A stretch of 64,000 nucleotides of DNA from Nocardia vaccinii NBRC 15922 (GCF_001613305.1 NZ_BDCC01000002.1:20819-84818), one strand, 5' to 3'; positions 39,961 through 48,505 are shown, numbered from the stretch's first letter. Notes: generated by a model not told the origin, from the letters alone. Numbers and translations: made by a program.

Positions 39961-40470
39961 ATGGCAGCACCGTTTCCGGATCGTCCGTGGGGTTCGCGGA
40001 CCGGCCTGCTCGGACGCACGGTAAGTATGTTCGCGGCGACCGGCGCCGGATCCGCACTGGTCCGCGCGCTCGGCCCGCTGGACCGCCGAGTCCTCGAACG
40101 CACCGCGGGCCGGTACACGGCGCTGGGACCGGTCGGCGCGCCCGCCCTCCTGCTCACCACGACCGGGCGCAGATCCGGGCAGCCGCGCAGCAGTGCGCTG
40201 CTCTACGTACACGCCGGCGATGTGCTGTATCTGGTCGGCAGCAATTTCGGCGGCGAACGTCATCCGGCCTGGACCGCGAATCTGCTCGCCCACCCCGAAG
40301 CCGTGATAACCATTGCGGGAGAACGCATCCCGGTCCGCGCCGAGATGCTGCGGGACGCCGAGCGCAAAGCCGAGGTCTACGCGCGGTTCGAACAGATCTC
40401 CCAGGCGTACACCGCATACCGCAAGCGCACCACACGCGATCTACGCATCTTCGCCCTCCACCGAAGCTGA
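39961..40470 (+). CDS. Deazaflavin (F420)-dependent reductase, DDN family
   Basis: 169 aa from ATG 39961. The compact split-barrel fold of the DDN/nitroreductase-like family is indicated by LLLTTTGRRSGQPRSSALLY, VHAGDVLYLVGSNFGGERHP, WTANLLAHPEAVITIAGERIPV, and a helical end with YTAYRKRTTRDLRIFAL. The GRRSGxxRxxxL segment contacts the F420 phosphate in characterised members. Such enzymes reduce quinones, nitroaromatics or other electrophiles with F420H2. The fgd1 gene that regenerates F420H2 is next door (convergent, 154 bp), supporting the cofactor assignment. Physiological substrate unknown. Confidence 0.88.
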   Translation: MAAPFPDRPWGSRTGLLGRTVSMFAATGAGSALVRALGPLDRRVLERTAGRYTALGPVGAPALLLTTTGRRSGQPRSSALLYVHAGDVLYLVGSNFGGERHPAWTANLLAHPEAVITIAGERIPVRAEMLRDAERKAEVYARFEQISQAYTAYRKRTTRDLRIFALHRS

Positions 40471-40585
40471 TCGATCCGGCGGATCGCACCACGCAGTCCG
40501 CCTGCGGTGCGCCACCGATGCCCGCCGCGGGACACCGTCTTGCCGAGGGAACCGGCACGGGAACCGCACGGCCCGAGGGGACCTG

Positions 40586-40616
40586 TCGGCCGTCGCCCGG
40601 CTGAGGCGACGGCCGA
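40586..40616. terminator. Hairpin between convergent DDN-type gene and fgd1
   Basis: Perfect 12-bp arms, TCGGCCGTCGCC (40586-40597) and its complement (40605-40616), loop CGGCTGA. Placed 9 bp after the fgd1 stop, it can terminate from both sides. Confidence 0.85.
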
Positions 40617-40624
40617 GGAAGGTT

Positions 40625-41632
40625 CTACAGCGCCCGCAAGCGCGGAGCGAGGTCGCGTTCGAACAAGTCGAGGAATCGGCGCTGGTCGTGGCCGGGGGCA
40701 TGGAAGACCAGGTGGTTCAGGCCCGCATCGAGGTACGGCTTGATCAGCTCGACCGTCTCGTCGGGATCGCTCGCCACGATCCAGCGCTTGGCGATCTGCT
40801 CGATCGGCAGTGCGTCGGCGGCGGCCTCCATCTCGATCGGATCGGTGATGTCGTGCTTCTGTTCCGCGGTCAGCGACAGCGGAGCCCAGAAACGCGTATT
40901 CTGCAGCGCCAGTTCGGGATCGGTGTCGTAGGAGATCTTGATCTCGATCATCCGATCGATGTCCTGAGCGGTGCGCCCGGCCTTTTCGGCGCCTTCCCGG
41001 ACCGCGGGCATCAGCTTCTCGGTGTACAGGTCCATACCCTTGCCCGAGGTGCAGATGAAACCGTCGCCCGCCCGACCGGCGTAGCGGGCCACCAGCGGGC
41101 CGCCCGCGGCGATGTACACCGGGATGCCGCCCTTGGGCACGTCGTAGATCGAGGCGCCCACGGTGTGGTAGTACTCGCCCTCGAAGGTGACCCGGTCACC
41201 GGTCCACAGCGCGCGCATCAGGTCGACCGACTCGCGCAGCCGCGCGAAACGCTCCTTGAACTCCGGCCATTCGCCCTTGTACCCGGTCGCGATCTCGTTC
41301 AGCGCCTCACCAGAACCCACCCCCAGCATGATGCGGTCCGGGTACAGGCAGCCCATCGTCGCGAACGCCTGGGCGACCACCGCGGGGTTGTAGCGGAAGG
41401 TCGGGGTGAGCACCGAGGTGCCCAGCTGGATCCGGTTGGTGCGTTCACCCACCGCGGTCATCCACGCCAGCGAGAACGGCGCATGACCCCCCTCGTGCCG
41501 CCACGGCTGGAAGTGATCGCTCACCGTCGCGCTGTCGAGCCCGTGCTCCTCGGCCGCGACCGCGAGCTCGACCAGCTCCCGGGGGCCGAACTGTTCCGCC
41601 GACGCCTTGTATCCGAGCTTGAGATCACTCAC
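40625..41632 (-). CDS. fgd1: F420-dependent glucose-6-phosphate dehydrogenase
   Basis: 335 aa from GTG 41632, equal to the mycobacterial length. Luciferase-like TIM barrel: [40 protein letters not shown] (catalytic His and substrate-binding residues), [54 protein letters not shown]. It oxidises glucose-6-phosphate to 6-phosphogluconolactone and makes F420H2 for reductases such as the neighbouring DDN-type protein. The start overlaps (GTGA) the stop of a 26-codon upstream frame with its own AGGAG site, so translation may be coupled to it. Confidence 0.96.
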   Translation of the reverse strand: MSDLKLGYKASAEQFGPRELVELAVAAEEHGLDSATVSDHFQPWRHEGGHAPFSLAWMTAVGERTNRIQLGTSVLTPTFRYNPAVVAQAFATMGCLYPDRIMLGVGSGEALNEIATGYKGEWPEFKERFARLRESVDLMRALWTGDRVTFEGEYYHTVGASIYDVPKGGIPVYIAAGGPLVARYAGRAGDGFICTSGKGMDLYTEKLMPAVREGAEKAGRTAQDIDRMIEIKISYDTDPELALQNTRFWAPLSLTAEQKHDITDPIEMEAAADALPIEQIAKRWIVASDPDETVELIKPYLDAGLNHLVFHAPGHDQRRFLDLFERDLAPRLRAL

Positions 41633-41709
41633 GACTGCACCTCGCCGGCGCTCGGCTCCGTCGTGCGCGATGCACGCTGTGTCATTGGTTCGCTCGCAAG
41701 CTCACTCAC
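41629..41709 (-). CDS. 26-aa upstream reading frame coupled to fgd1
   Basis: GTG 41709 (AGGAG about 8 nt upstream) to TGA 41629-41631, overlapping the fgd1 GTG by 4 bp. The peptide begins [20 protein letters not shown] and ends AGEVQS. Such short frames that bridge to the next gene by GTGA/ATGA overlaps are reminiscent of MIRU-type boundary elements in mycobacteria. It could drive coupled translation of fgd1. Peptide function not expected. Confidence 0.5.
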   Translation of the reverse strand: MSELASEPMTQRASRTTEPSAGEVQS

Positions 41710-41898
41710 TGCGTCCACTCCTGTTCACCGTTGCCGACAAATCCCGTCGACCATGTTCAGCGCCGAACGGGTGTGCCACATTCCACAGCACCCCGTCATA
41801 TGGGGCCTTCTTCGACCATAGCCAGCGCCGAAACGGTCTGTGTGAACGGTCGCACCTTCACACAACGCCCTCCACACGGAAACTCCATAGCCCACAAT

Positions 41899-42705
41899 GT
41901 GCTGGTGACTGCCGACGACGAACCGATCCTGTCCTACCTGACCGATATGGACGGGGTCCTGGTGCACGAGGACCACCCGATCCCCGGCGCCGACAAGTTC
42001 CTGCAGGAACTGCAGGCCAATGAAGTTCCCTTTCTCGTACTCACCAACAATTCGATCCGAACCCCGCGTGATCTGGCGGCCCGGTTGCGGCACAGCGGCC
42101 TGGACATTCCGGAGGAGGCGATCTGGACCTCCGCGCTGGCCACCGCGACATTCCTGAGCGAACAGCGGCCCGGCGGCACCGCATATGTCGTCGGCGAATC
42201 CGGCCTGACCACCGCACTGCACGAGATCGGCTACGTGCTGACCGACAGCGATCCGGACTACGTCGTCCTCGGCGAGACCCGCACCTACTCGTTCGAGGCG
42301 ATCACCACCGCGATCCGGCTGGTCGAGCGCGGTGCGCGATTCATCGCGACCAATCCCGACGCCACCGGCCCCTCGCGCGAGGGCCTGCTGCCCGCGACCG
42401 GTTCGGTGGCCGCGCTGATCACCCGCGCCACCGGACGCGATCCCTACTACGTCGGAAAACCGAATCCGCTGATGATGCGTTCGGCGCTGCGCCGGATCGG
42501 CGCGCATTCGCAATCCACGGTGATGATCGGCGACCGGATGGACACCGATGTCATCGCCGGACTGGAGGCGGGGATGCGCACGATCCTGGTCACCTCCGGA
42601 ATCTCCACCCGCCAATCGGTGGAGCAATACCCCTATCGCCCGACCGTCGTATTCGATTCGGTCTCGGATCTGGTCGGCCGAACCGCAAATCCGTTCGACG
42701 CCTGA
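41899..42705 (+). CDS. HAD-superfamily (NagD-type) phosphatase
   Basis: 268 aa if started at GTG 41899 (GTG 41905 is equally possible; no clear ribosome site). HAD subfamily IIA: motif I LTDMDGVLV (nucleophile Asp and acid/base Asp), motif II VLTNNS, a C2-type cap in the middle, motif III/IV with YYVGKPNPLMMRSAL (Lys) and VMIGDRMDTDVIAGLEAGM (metal Asps), followed by TILVTSGIS. NagD-like enzymes hydrolyse small phosphate esters such as nucleotides or 2-phosphoglycolate-type compounds; substrate unknown. Monocistronic, convergent with the RibD-like reductase gene. Confidence 0.88.
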   Translation: MLVTADDEPILSYLTDMDGVLVHEDHPIPGADKFLQELQANEVPFLVLTNNSIRTPRDLAARLRHSGLDIPEEAIWTSALATATFLSEQRPGGTAYVVGESGLTTALHEIGYVLTDSDPDYVVLGETRTYSFEAITTAIRLVERGARFIATNPDATGPSREGLLPATGSVAALITRATGRDPYYVGKPNPLMMRSALRRIGAHSQSTVMIGDRMDTDVIAGLEAGMRTILVTSGISTRQSVEQYPYRPTVVFDSVSDLVGRTANPFDA

Positions 42706-42789
42706 ACCCGATCGAGCAGGCCATCGAAACTCGTTCCAGTACAACGGGTTTCGCACCCATTTTCGTACACTACCGCCGGGGCGGACGGG

Positions 42790-43380
42790 CTACTGCCGAG
42801 CGGATCGCTGCGAGGCCGGAACCCAGTCCCGCTGGGCGGCCTCGTCCACACCGCCACCGGACTTCACCCGATAGACGATCTCCACCGCTCCGGCGGCCAG
42901 AGTGCGGGAGGTCTTCAGTTCCAGCCCGATCTCGACGCTCAGCGCATCGGTCAGGCGCAGGCCCCCGCCCAGCAGGAAGGGCAGCACGACCAATTGGAGT
43001 TCGTCCAGCGCACCGAGTTCGCGGAAGGTCTCGATCGTGCGCGGACCGCCGACCAGATGCACGTCACCGCCGCGATTGGCCGCCCGCATCGCCTCCAGCA
43101 GCCGGACCGGATCGCCCTCGACCGTCACGTGATCGGGCGTACCGGCCGGGCGTTCCGACGCCAGCACGAACACCTGCAGATCCGGCCACGGCCAGAAGTC
43201 GTTGGTCAGCGCGGGTTCGAATGTGGTGTGGCCCATCAACGCGGCCTCACAGGGCTTCAGGAATTCCGCGATGCCGTGGCTGCCGTGCCCGTGCGCCGGA
43301 TCCACCACCTGCGGCGGCCAGCCGTTGGACGTGCTGACATAGCCGTCGGCGCTCATGCACAAGCGGGCCTTGATCTGCAT
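42790..43380 (-). CDS. RibD C-terminal/dihydrofolate reductase-fold protein
   Basis: 196 aa from ATG 43380, preceded by GGGAAGG. The fold of bacterial RibD reductase/DHFR domain is recognisable: QIKARLCMSADGYVSTSNGW, CEAALMGHTTFEPALTNDFW, VFVLASERPAG, DVHLVGGPRTIETFRELGA, LDELQLVVLPFLLGGGLRLT. These proteins bind NADPH and reduce small heterocycles; this single-domain type is common in actinobacteria without assigned substrate. It is unlikely to be the essential DHFR. Transcribed away from metZ's end with a 104-bp gap, probably independent. Confidence 0.85.
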   Translation of the reverse strand: MQIKARLCMSADGYVSTSNGWPPQVVDPAHGHGSHGIAEFLKPCEAALMGHTTFEPALTNDFWPWPDLQVFVLASERPAGTPDHVTVEGDPVRLLEAMRAANRGGDVHLVGGPRTIETFRELGALDELQLVVLPFLLGGGLRLTDALSVEIGLELKTSRTLAAGAVEIVYRVKSGGGVDEAAQRDWVPASQRSARQ

Positions 43381-43484
43381 CTGACGTACCTTCCCTGCGT
43401 TGTCGGTCGCAGATGAGGACGATGCGCAATCGCGAGAATCATCGCCCGGCCGGGAATCCGCGAGAAGTCCCCGGCCCGCGATGC

Positions 43485-44699
43485 TCAGCCCAGGGCCTGA
43501 TCCAGATCGCCGAGCAGATCCTCGACATCCTCGAGGCCGATGGAGATACGCAGCACGCCGTCGGTGATCCCCACGGCCGCACGGCCTTCCGGCCCCATCG
43601 CGCGGTGCGTGGTGGTCGCCGGATGGGTGATCAGCGTCTTGGCGTCGCCCAGATTGTTGGAGATGTCGACGATGCGCAGCCGGTTCAGCACCTCGAACGC
43701 GCGCTTCTTCGCATCGGCCGGGTTGGCGGCGAGTTCGAAGGTGACGACCGTACCGCCGCCGCTCATCTGCTGCCGTGCCAGCTCGTGCTGCGGATGTGAT
43801 TGCAGGAAGGGGTATTTCACCCATGCCACGGACGGCTGCTGTTCCAGGAATTCGGCGATCTCGAGAGCCGACCGCACCGAATGACGCACCCGCAGCGGCA
43901 TGGTCTCGAGCCCCTTGAGCAACGTCCACGCGTTGAACGGGCTCAACGCCGGACCGGTGTGCCGCATGAGATTCTTCACCGGGCCGCCGATGTACTCGGC
44001 CTCGCCGAGGATCGCGCCGCCCAGCACCCGACCCTGACCGTCGATGTGCTTGGTGCCCGAGTACACGACCACATCCGCGCCCAAGTCCAGACTCCGCTGC
44101 AACAGCGGTGTGGCGAAGACGTTGTCCAGCACCACTTTCGCGCCCGCGGCATGGGCGAGCTCGGCGACCCGGCGCACGTCGACCAGGGTCTGCATCGGAT
44201 TCGAGGGCGTCTCGAAGAAGACCGCCGTGGTCGGCACGGACAGCGCCTGCTCCCACTGGCTCAGATCCTCACCGTCGACGAAGACCGTCTCCACGCCCCA
44301 GCGCGGCAGGATCTCGTTGCACACCACGAAGCAGGAGCCGAACAGGCTGCGCGCGGCGACCAGCCGGTCGCCATTGCCCAGCAGCGCGGCCAGCGCGGTG
44401 AACACCGCGGACATGCCGCTCGCGGTCGCGAAACAGGCCTCCGCGCCTTCGAGCAGCCGCATCCGCTCCTCGAACATGGCCACGGTCGGATTTCCGTAGC
44501 GCGAATACACGAAATGCTCGATGTCGCCGGTGAACGACGCCTCGGCCGCCTCCGCGCTGGCGTAGACGAAACCCGAGGACAGGTACAGCGCCTCGGACGT
44601 CTCCTCGAATCCCGAGCGACGCAGGCCGCCTCGCACGCCCAGCGTCGCCGGACCGACTCCCTCGGGCAGTGGTTTGTCGAATGCTCCGCCGGTGATCAC
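43485..44699 (-). CDS. metZ: O-succinylhomoserine sulfhydrylase MetZ
   Basis: 404 aa from GTG 44699, overlapping the rhodanese stop as GTGA. PLP-dependent Cys/Met metabolism enzyme that makes homocysteine from activated homoserine and sulfide. Conserved segments: EALYLSSGFVYASAEAAEAS, VYSRYGNPTVAMFEERMRLL, EACFATASGMSAVFTALAAL, FFETPSNPMQTLVDV, VVLDNVFATPLLQRSLDLGA, VVYSGTKHIDGQGRVLGG (PLP Lys in SGTKH), RISIGLEDVEDL. The rhodanese partner and the SAM-IV aptamer upstream support direct sulfhydrylation for methionine, repressed when SAM is abundant. Confidence 0.95.
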   Translation of the reverse strand: MITGGAFDKPLPEGVGPATLGVRGGLRRSGFEETSEALYLSSGFVYASAEAAEASFTGDIEHFVYSRYGNPTVAMFEERMRLLEGAEACFATASGMSAVFTALAALLGNGDRLVAARSLFGSCFVVCNEILPRWGVETVFVDGEDLSQWEQALSVPTTAVFFETPSNPMQTLVDVRRVAELAHAAGAKVVLDNVFATPLLQRSLDLGADVVVYSGTKHIDGQGRVLGGAILGEAEYIGGPVKNLMRHTGPALSPFNAWTLLKGLETMPLRVRHSVRSALEIAEFLEQQPSVAWVKYPFLQSHPQHELARQQMSGGGTVVTFELAANPADAKKRAFEVLNRLRIVDISNNLGDAKTLITHPATTTHRAMGPEGRAAVGITDGVLRISIGLEDVEDLLGDLDQALG

Positions 44700-45118
44700 G
44701 ACTGCCTCCAGGGCAGGCCCTCGGCGCGCCAGCCCGCGCCGCCGCGATGTCCGTCGGCGTCCAGCGGGCCCTCGAAACCGGCCAGGACGTTGTAGGAGGG
44801 CGCGAATCCGGCCACGGTCGATGCCGTCGCCGCACCGATGGATCGCTGCCCGGACCGGCACAGGAAGATCACCGGCGCCTCGCTGTCGGCCGCGCGACCG
44901 GCCAGCGCCTGCTTCAGTTGATCGACGAACCGGCCGTTGCGCTCCCCGGTGCTGTCGACCCACTCGATCAGGGTCGTCGGCCGGTCGATCGCACTGGTAT
45001 CGGGCACCCCGACGAACCGCCATTCGGCCTCGGTGCGCACATCCACCAGAACCGCATCGGGATTGTCGCGCAACAGATCCCACGCCTGCTGGACAGTGAT
45101 GTCACCCGCGTAACTCAC
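44696..45118 (-). CDS. Rhodanese-domain sulfurtransferase coupled to MetZ
   Basis: 140 aa from GTG 45118, with GAGGAGG about 8 nt upstream. One rhodanese domain: AWDLLRDNPDAVLVDVRTEAE and the active-site loop FLCRSGQRS with the persulfide Cys. It is first gene of the operon under the SAM-IV riboswitch and overlaps metZ by 4 bp, so it probably supplies or channels sulfane sulfur/sulfide to MetZ. The mycobacterial orthologue Rv0390 has the same arrangement. The direct sulfur donor is unknown. Confidence 0.93.
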   Translation of the reverse strand: MSYAGDITVQQAWDLLRDNPDAVLVDVRTEAEWRFVGVPDTSAIDRPTTLIEWVDSTGERNGRFVDQLKQALAGRAADSEAPVIFLCRSGQRSIGAATASTVAGFAPSYNVLAGFEGPLDADGHRGGAGWRAEGLPWRQS

Positions 45119-45134
45119 TTGCTGAACCTCCTCG

Positions 45135-45250
45135 AAGAATCCGCACTTGCCACGCCTGTTCGGCGCGGCCAGGTCGTCACCCGGAGCACCCCACCGCGGA
45201 GGAGGGTTGCCGACCAGCGAGCCGGGGCCCAGCGCTGGTACTCATGACCT
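45135..45250 (-). promoter_or_regulatory. SAM-IV riboswitch upstream of rhodanese-metZ
   Basis: Read on the minus strand, the leader contains GGTCATGAGTACCAGCGCTG, GGCCCCGGCTCGCTGGTCGG, CAACCCTCCTCCGCGGTGGG and GTGCTCCGGGTGACGACCTG, which are the SAM-I/SAM-IV core (GGTCATGAG..., GCCGGCAACCCTCC, GGTGGGGTGC) with closing P1 strand GACC. A further hairpin (GCGCC-GAACA-GGCGT) follows, as expected for SAM-IV. The aptamer ends just before the GAGGAGG ribosome site. S-adenosylmethionine binding should reduce expression of the operon. Confidence 0.93.
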
Positions 45251-45338
45251 GGAAAAGAGATTGCCCGGCAGCACGCCCAGCTGTCAAACCCCATCCGGCA
45301 GGACGGCTATTCCAGCACACGGGCTCGTCGGCTGCGCC

Positions 45339-45360
45339 CGCCGGAGCGAAGCGGAGGCAA
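45339..45360 (-). repeat. Inverted 'head' of the dispersed repeat
   Basis: CCGCCGGAGCGAAGCGGAGG plus CA, identical to the 23504-23525 head. It touches the stop codon (45361-45363) of the next minus-strand gene, and read on that gene's strand it begins directly after TGA. Confidence 0.8.
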
Positions 45361-45801
45361 TCAGACAGAGCAGACGAACCAGTCGTTGCCCGATTGGGTG
45401 AGGTTCCAGGTGGCGGTGCTCTGGTGGCCGTTCACCGAGCTGGTCACGGTGACCTTGGCGCGTCTGCCGTTCGCGGTGGGGTCGGTCATGCGGACGATAT
45501 CGATCTTCTTCCCGGCCGCGTCCGGGCCCAGCGGGGAGTGTGCGGGATCGAATCCGCCGCATTCGGTGGCCGCGCGGCGCGCGGCGTCGGTACCGCTCTG
45601 AGCGGCGGCGAAATCTCGGATCGCGGCGGCCAAACGGTCGGAAGTTGTGACATTCTTCTCAGCCGGCCGCAGCATTCCGGCTATCACGACACCGCCGATC
45701 ACCAGAAGCGCGATCACCGCGGCGGCGATGAACGGGACCGGCGACCGGACCGCGTCGTTCTGGTCGATCCGGTTCGCGGCGGCGGTTTCCGAGTCACTCA
45801 T
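45361..45801 (-). CDS. Single-pass membrane protein with extracytoplasmic DUF4878-like domain
   Basis: 146 aa from ATG 45801. N-terminal ~22 residues are polar and cytoplasmic (DSETAAANRIDQNDAVRSP), followed by one membrane helix (PFIAAAVIALLVIGGVVIAG). The external ~95 residues include a Cys pair (ATECGG and the terminal WFVCSV) that may form a disulfide, and end in a beta-rich segment (VTVTSSVNGHQSTATWNLTQ). The general shape matches actinobacterial lumazine-binding/DUF4878-like proteins, but I cannot assign a function. A frame back to 45957 has no support. The repeat head follows its stop directly. Confidence 0.75.
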   Translation of the reverse strand: MSDSETAAANRIDQNDAVRSPVPFIAAAVIALLVIGGVVIAGMLRPAEKNVTTSDRLAAAIRDFAAAQSGTDAARRAATECGGFDPAHSPLGPDAAGKKIDIVRMTDPTANGRRAKVTVTSSVNGHQSTATWNLTQSGNDWFVCSV

Positions 45802-45997
45802 ATCTCGATCATCCCTGGTAAGGGGCGAAGTTCTCGCGTGGCCCCCGGATCGGCGCCGGACACCGGGAACATCGGCCATAGCAGTCACCGATAGAATCGC
45901 CTCCAGCCCCGGCTGCGGTCGGCGCGAAGGATCCCCCGAGCGGCAATGACGCAGCATCGATCGGTATGAAGGATCGGCCGGACAATCCGAACCTACG

Positions 45998-46016
45998 TCA
46001 ACTTAGCCTAAGCTAA
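45998..46016 (+). promoter_or_regulatory. IdeR/DtxR-like iron box before fprA
   Basis: The 19-mer TCAACTTAGCCTAAGCTAA matches the consensus TTAGGTTAGCCTAACCTAA at 15 of 19 positions, and includes TTAGC/GCTAA arms. It lies 56-74 bp upstream of the ferredoxin-NADP reductase start, a normal operator position. Confidence 0.6.
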
Positions 46017-46071
46017 GAACGACGGCTGCGAATATGACGACACAGATTTCGACCAAAGGGTGCGCAGAAGA

Positions 46072-47496
46072 ATGACCGAAACCAGTGCAGAGTCGAAGGG
46101 TGAGGTGAGCCCCGCCGCCGAGTCCGGCGCGCGCCCGCTTCGCATCGCGATCGTCGGCGCCGGACCGGCCGGAATCTATGCCGCCGACGCCCTGATGAAG
46201 TCCGACGCCGAGGTGAGCATCGACCTGTACGAGCGCATGCCCGCGCCGTTCGGCCTGATCCGCTACGGTGTCGCGCCGGATCACCCGCGCATCAAAGGCA
46301 TCATCACCGCACTGCACAAGGTCCTGGACAAACCACAGGTGCGGCTGCTCGGCAATATCGACTACGGCACCGACATCACCCTGGCCGATCTGCGCCGATT
46401 CTACGATGCGGTGATCTTCTCCACCGGCGCGAATGCCGACCGCGCCCTGGGCGTACCCGGTATCGAGCTGGACGGCAGCTACGGCGCCGCGGACTTCGTG
46501 TCCTGGTACGACGGGCACCCGGACGTGCCGCGCAGCTGGCCGCTGGACGCCGAGAAGGTCGCCGTTCTTGGCGTGGGCAACGTCGCGCTGGACGTCGCGC
46601 GGGTGCTCGCCAAGACCGGTGACGAACTGCTGCCGACGGAGATCCCGCCGAACGTCTACAAGGGTCTGAAGGCCAACAAGGCCCTGGAGGTGCACGTCTT
46701 CGGCCGCCGCGGACCGGCCCAGGCCAAGTTCACCCCGCTCGAGCTGCGCGAACTGGATCATTCGCCGAATATCGAGGTCATCGTGGATCCCGAGGACATC
46801 GACTACGACGAGGGTTCCGAGGCCGCTCGGCGGCACTCCAAGCAGGTCGACATGGTCTGCAACACCATCGAACAGTGGGCGATCCGCGACGTCGGCGAAC
46901 GCCCGCACAAACTGTTCCTGCACTTCTTCGAATCGCCCGCCGAACTCGTGGGCGAGGACGGCAGGGTCACGGGCCTGCGCACCGAGCGCACCCAGCTCGA
47001 CGGAACCGGAAACGTCAAGGGCACCGGCGTCTTTCGCGATTGGGATGTACAAGCGGTGTACCGCGCGGTCGGCTACCTGTCACAGAACATCCCGCAGCTG
47101 CCGTTCGACGATCAGGCCGGAACCGTGCCGAACGAGGCCGGCCGCGTACTGGCCGACGAAAGCGCCGACGACGGCGCGCGCTACCTGCCCGCCACCTACG
47201 TCACCGGCTGGATCAAGCGCGGCCCGGTCGGCCTGATCGGCCACACCAAGGGCGACGCCAACGAAACCATCGCCTGCCTGCTCGACGACGCCGCCGGTTT
47301 CACCCCCGCCGCCGAACCCGACTTGAACGCGGTCACCGACTTCCTGGAGAGCAAGGGCATCCCCTTCACCACCTGGGCCGGTTGGTACCGCCTCGACGCC
47401 CACGAACGCGCCCTCGGCGAGCCGCAGGGCCGCGAGCGCGTCAAGGTCGTCGAGCGCGAGGACATGCTCCGCGCCAGCGAGCCACACAAGGGTTGA
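46072..47496 (+). CDS. fprA: Ferredoxin-NADP reductase (adrenodoxin reductase type)
   Basis: 474 aa from ATG 46072 (an in-frame GTG at 46060 is possible). FAD-binding motif RIAIVGAGPAGIYAADALMK; the adrenodoxin-reductase fingerprints APFGLIRYGVAPDHPRIKGI and SWYDGHPDVP are visible; the NADP-binding GVGNVALDVARVLAKTGDEL; HVFGRRGPAQAKFTPLELRE; and C-terminal FAD contact WIKRGPVGLIGHTKGDANET. It passes electrons between NADPH and ferredoxins, serving cytochromes P450 and other Fe-S-dependent oxidations. The iron-box-like site upstream suggests iron control. The downstream amidohydrolase gene overlaps by 1 bp. Confidence 0.95.
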   Translation: MTETSAESKGEVSPAAESGARPLRIAIVGAGPAGIYAADALMKSDAEVSIDLYERMPAPFGLIRYGVAPDHPRIKGIITALHKVLDKPQVRLLGNIDYGTDITLADLRRFYDAVIFSTGANADRALGVPGIELDGSYGAADFVSWYDGHPDVPRSWPLDAEKVAVLGVGNVALDVARVLAKTGDELLPTEIPPNVYKGLKANKALEVHVFGRRGPAQAKFTPLELRELDHSPNIEVIVDPEDIDYDEGSEAARRHSKQVDMVCNTIEQWAIRDVGERPHKLFLHFFESPAELVGEDGRVTGLRTERTQLDGTGNVKGTGVFRDWDVQAVYRAVGYLSQNIPQLPFDDQAGTVPNEAGRVLADESADDGARYLPATYVTGWIKRGPVGLIGHTKGDANETIACLLDDAAGFTPAAEPDLNAVTDFLESKGIPFTTWAGWYRLDAHERALGEPQGRERVKVVEREDMLRASEPHKG

Positions 47497-48335
47497 TGGG
47501 GCATGCTGAATCTGTGTTCGACGCCCACGTCCATCTGATCGATCCGCGGTTTCCGCTGATCGAGAACGAAGGCTATCTCCCGCCGCCCTTCACCGTCGCC
47601 GACTATCGAAAGCGTATGTCGCGCTTCGATATCGACGGTGGCGCCGTGGTGAGCGGGTCGTTCCAGGGGACCGATCAGGGGTTCCTGCGCGCGGCGCTGG
47701 CCGAGCTCGGGGACAGCTGGGTCGGGGTCACCAATCTGGCCCCGGACGTCTCCGATGCGCAGATCGTGGAGTTGAGCAAGGCCGGGGTGCGGGCGCTGCG
47801 GTTCAATCTCAAGCGGGCCGCGGGGGATATCGTCGAGCTGACCATGCTGGCGTTGCGGGTGTACGAAGTCGCGCGCTGGCATGTCGAGCTGTACATCGAC
47901 GGGTCCATGCTGGGGTCGCTCGAGCCGGTGATCAGCAAGTTGCCCGCGTTGTCGATCGACCACATGGGCATGTCCGACGAATGCCTGCCGTATCTGCTCG
48001 ATCTCGTCGATCGCGGAGCGAAGGTGAAGGCGTCCGGATTCGGCCGGGTGTCGATGGACGTGCGCACGGCACTGCGCCGCATCCACACCGTCAACCCGAC
48101 CGCCCTGATGTTCGGCTCGGATCTGCCCGGCACTCGCGCCGGACGCCCGTTCCGCGATACCGATGTCGAGCTGATCGGCGAGGTCATCGGTTCCGATGTG
48201 CACCTGGTCCTGGAGGACAACGCGCGCGCGTTCTACGGACTCCCGGTCAAGTCGCGTCCGATGGAGGCCGCCCCGCCGACCAAACCCCTACCGGCGATCC
48301 AGTCGCCGACCCTGCGCCTGAATCGCCCGCTGTAA
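47496..48335 (+). CDS. Amidohydrolase-2 family metal-dependent hydrolase
   Basis: 279 aa from ATG 47496, overlapping the fprA stop (TGATG). TIM-barrel amidohydrolase: VFDAHVHLIDPRFP provides the N-terminal HxH metal motif, LSIDHMGMSD a further His, and MFGSDLPGTRAGRPF the C-terminal metal/acid-base Asp. The family includes lactonases and decarboxylases such as 2-pyrone-4,6-dicarboxylate hydrolases. Translational coupling to fprA suggests co-expression, although a shared pathway is not evident. The C-terminal ~25 residues are proline-rich. Immediately after TAA begins repeat copy C. Confidence 0.85.
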   Translation: MGHAESVFDAHVHLIDPRFPLIENEGYLPPPFTVADYRKRMSRFDIDGGAVVSGSFQGTDQGFLRAALAELGDSWVGVTNLAPDVSDAQIVELSKAGVRALRFNLKRAAGDIVELTMLALRVYEVARWHVELYIDGSMLGSLEPVISKLPALSIDHMGMSDECLPYLLDLVDRGAKVKASGFGRVSMDVRTALRRIHTVNPTALMFGSDLPGTRAGRPFRDTDVELIGEVIGSDVHLVLEDNARAFYGLPVKSRPMEAAPPTKPLPAIQSPTLRLNRPL

Positions 48336-48505
48336 TTTCGGCCTCCGCTCCGCTCCGGGGGGCGGCATCTTCGGCCTCCGCTCCGGGGGGCCGGGGCCCG
48401 ATCAACCCCGGTCCTTCCCTCCTGCGCTCAGTCGCTGTGCTCCTTCGCTCCGTCGGTCCAGGACCGGGGCGGGCCCGGCCTCGGAGTCGGTGTTGCTCGG
48501 GGTGG
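48336..48505. repeat. Dispersed intergenic repeat, copy C (with duplicated head)
   Basis: Begins at the base after the amidohydrolase TAA with TTCGGCCTCCGCTCCGCTCC, then repeats a second head TTCGGCCTCCGCTCCGGGGG at 48370. Continues with diverged body (CCCCGGTCCTTCCCTCC, CTTCGCTCCGTCGGTCCAGG) and the tail CGGCCTCGGAGTCGGTGTTG. It is the most diverged long copy. Confidence 0.75.
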
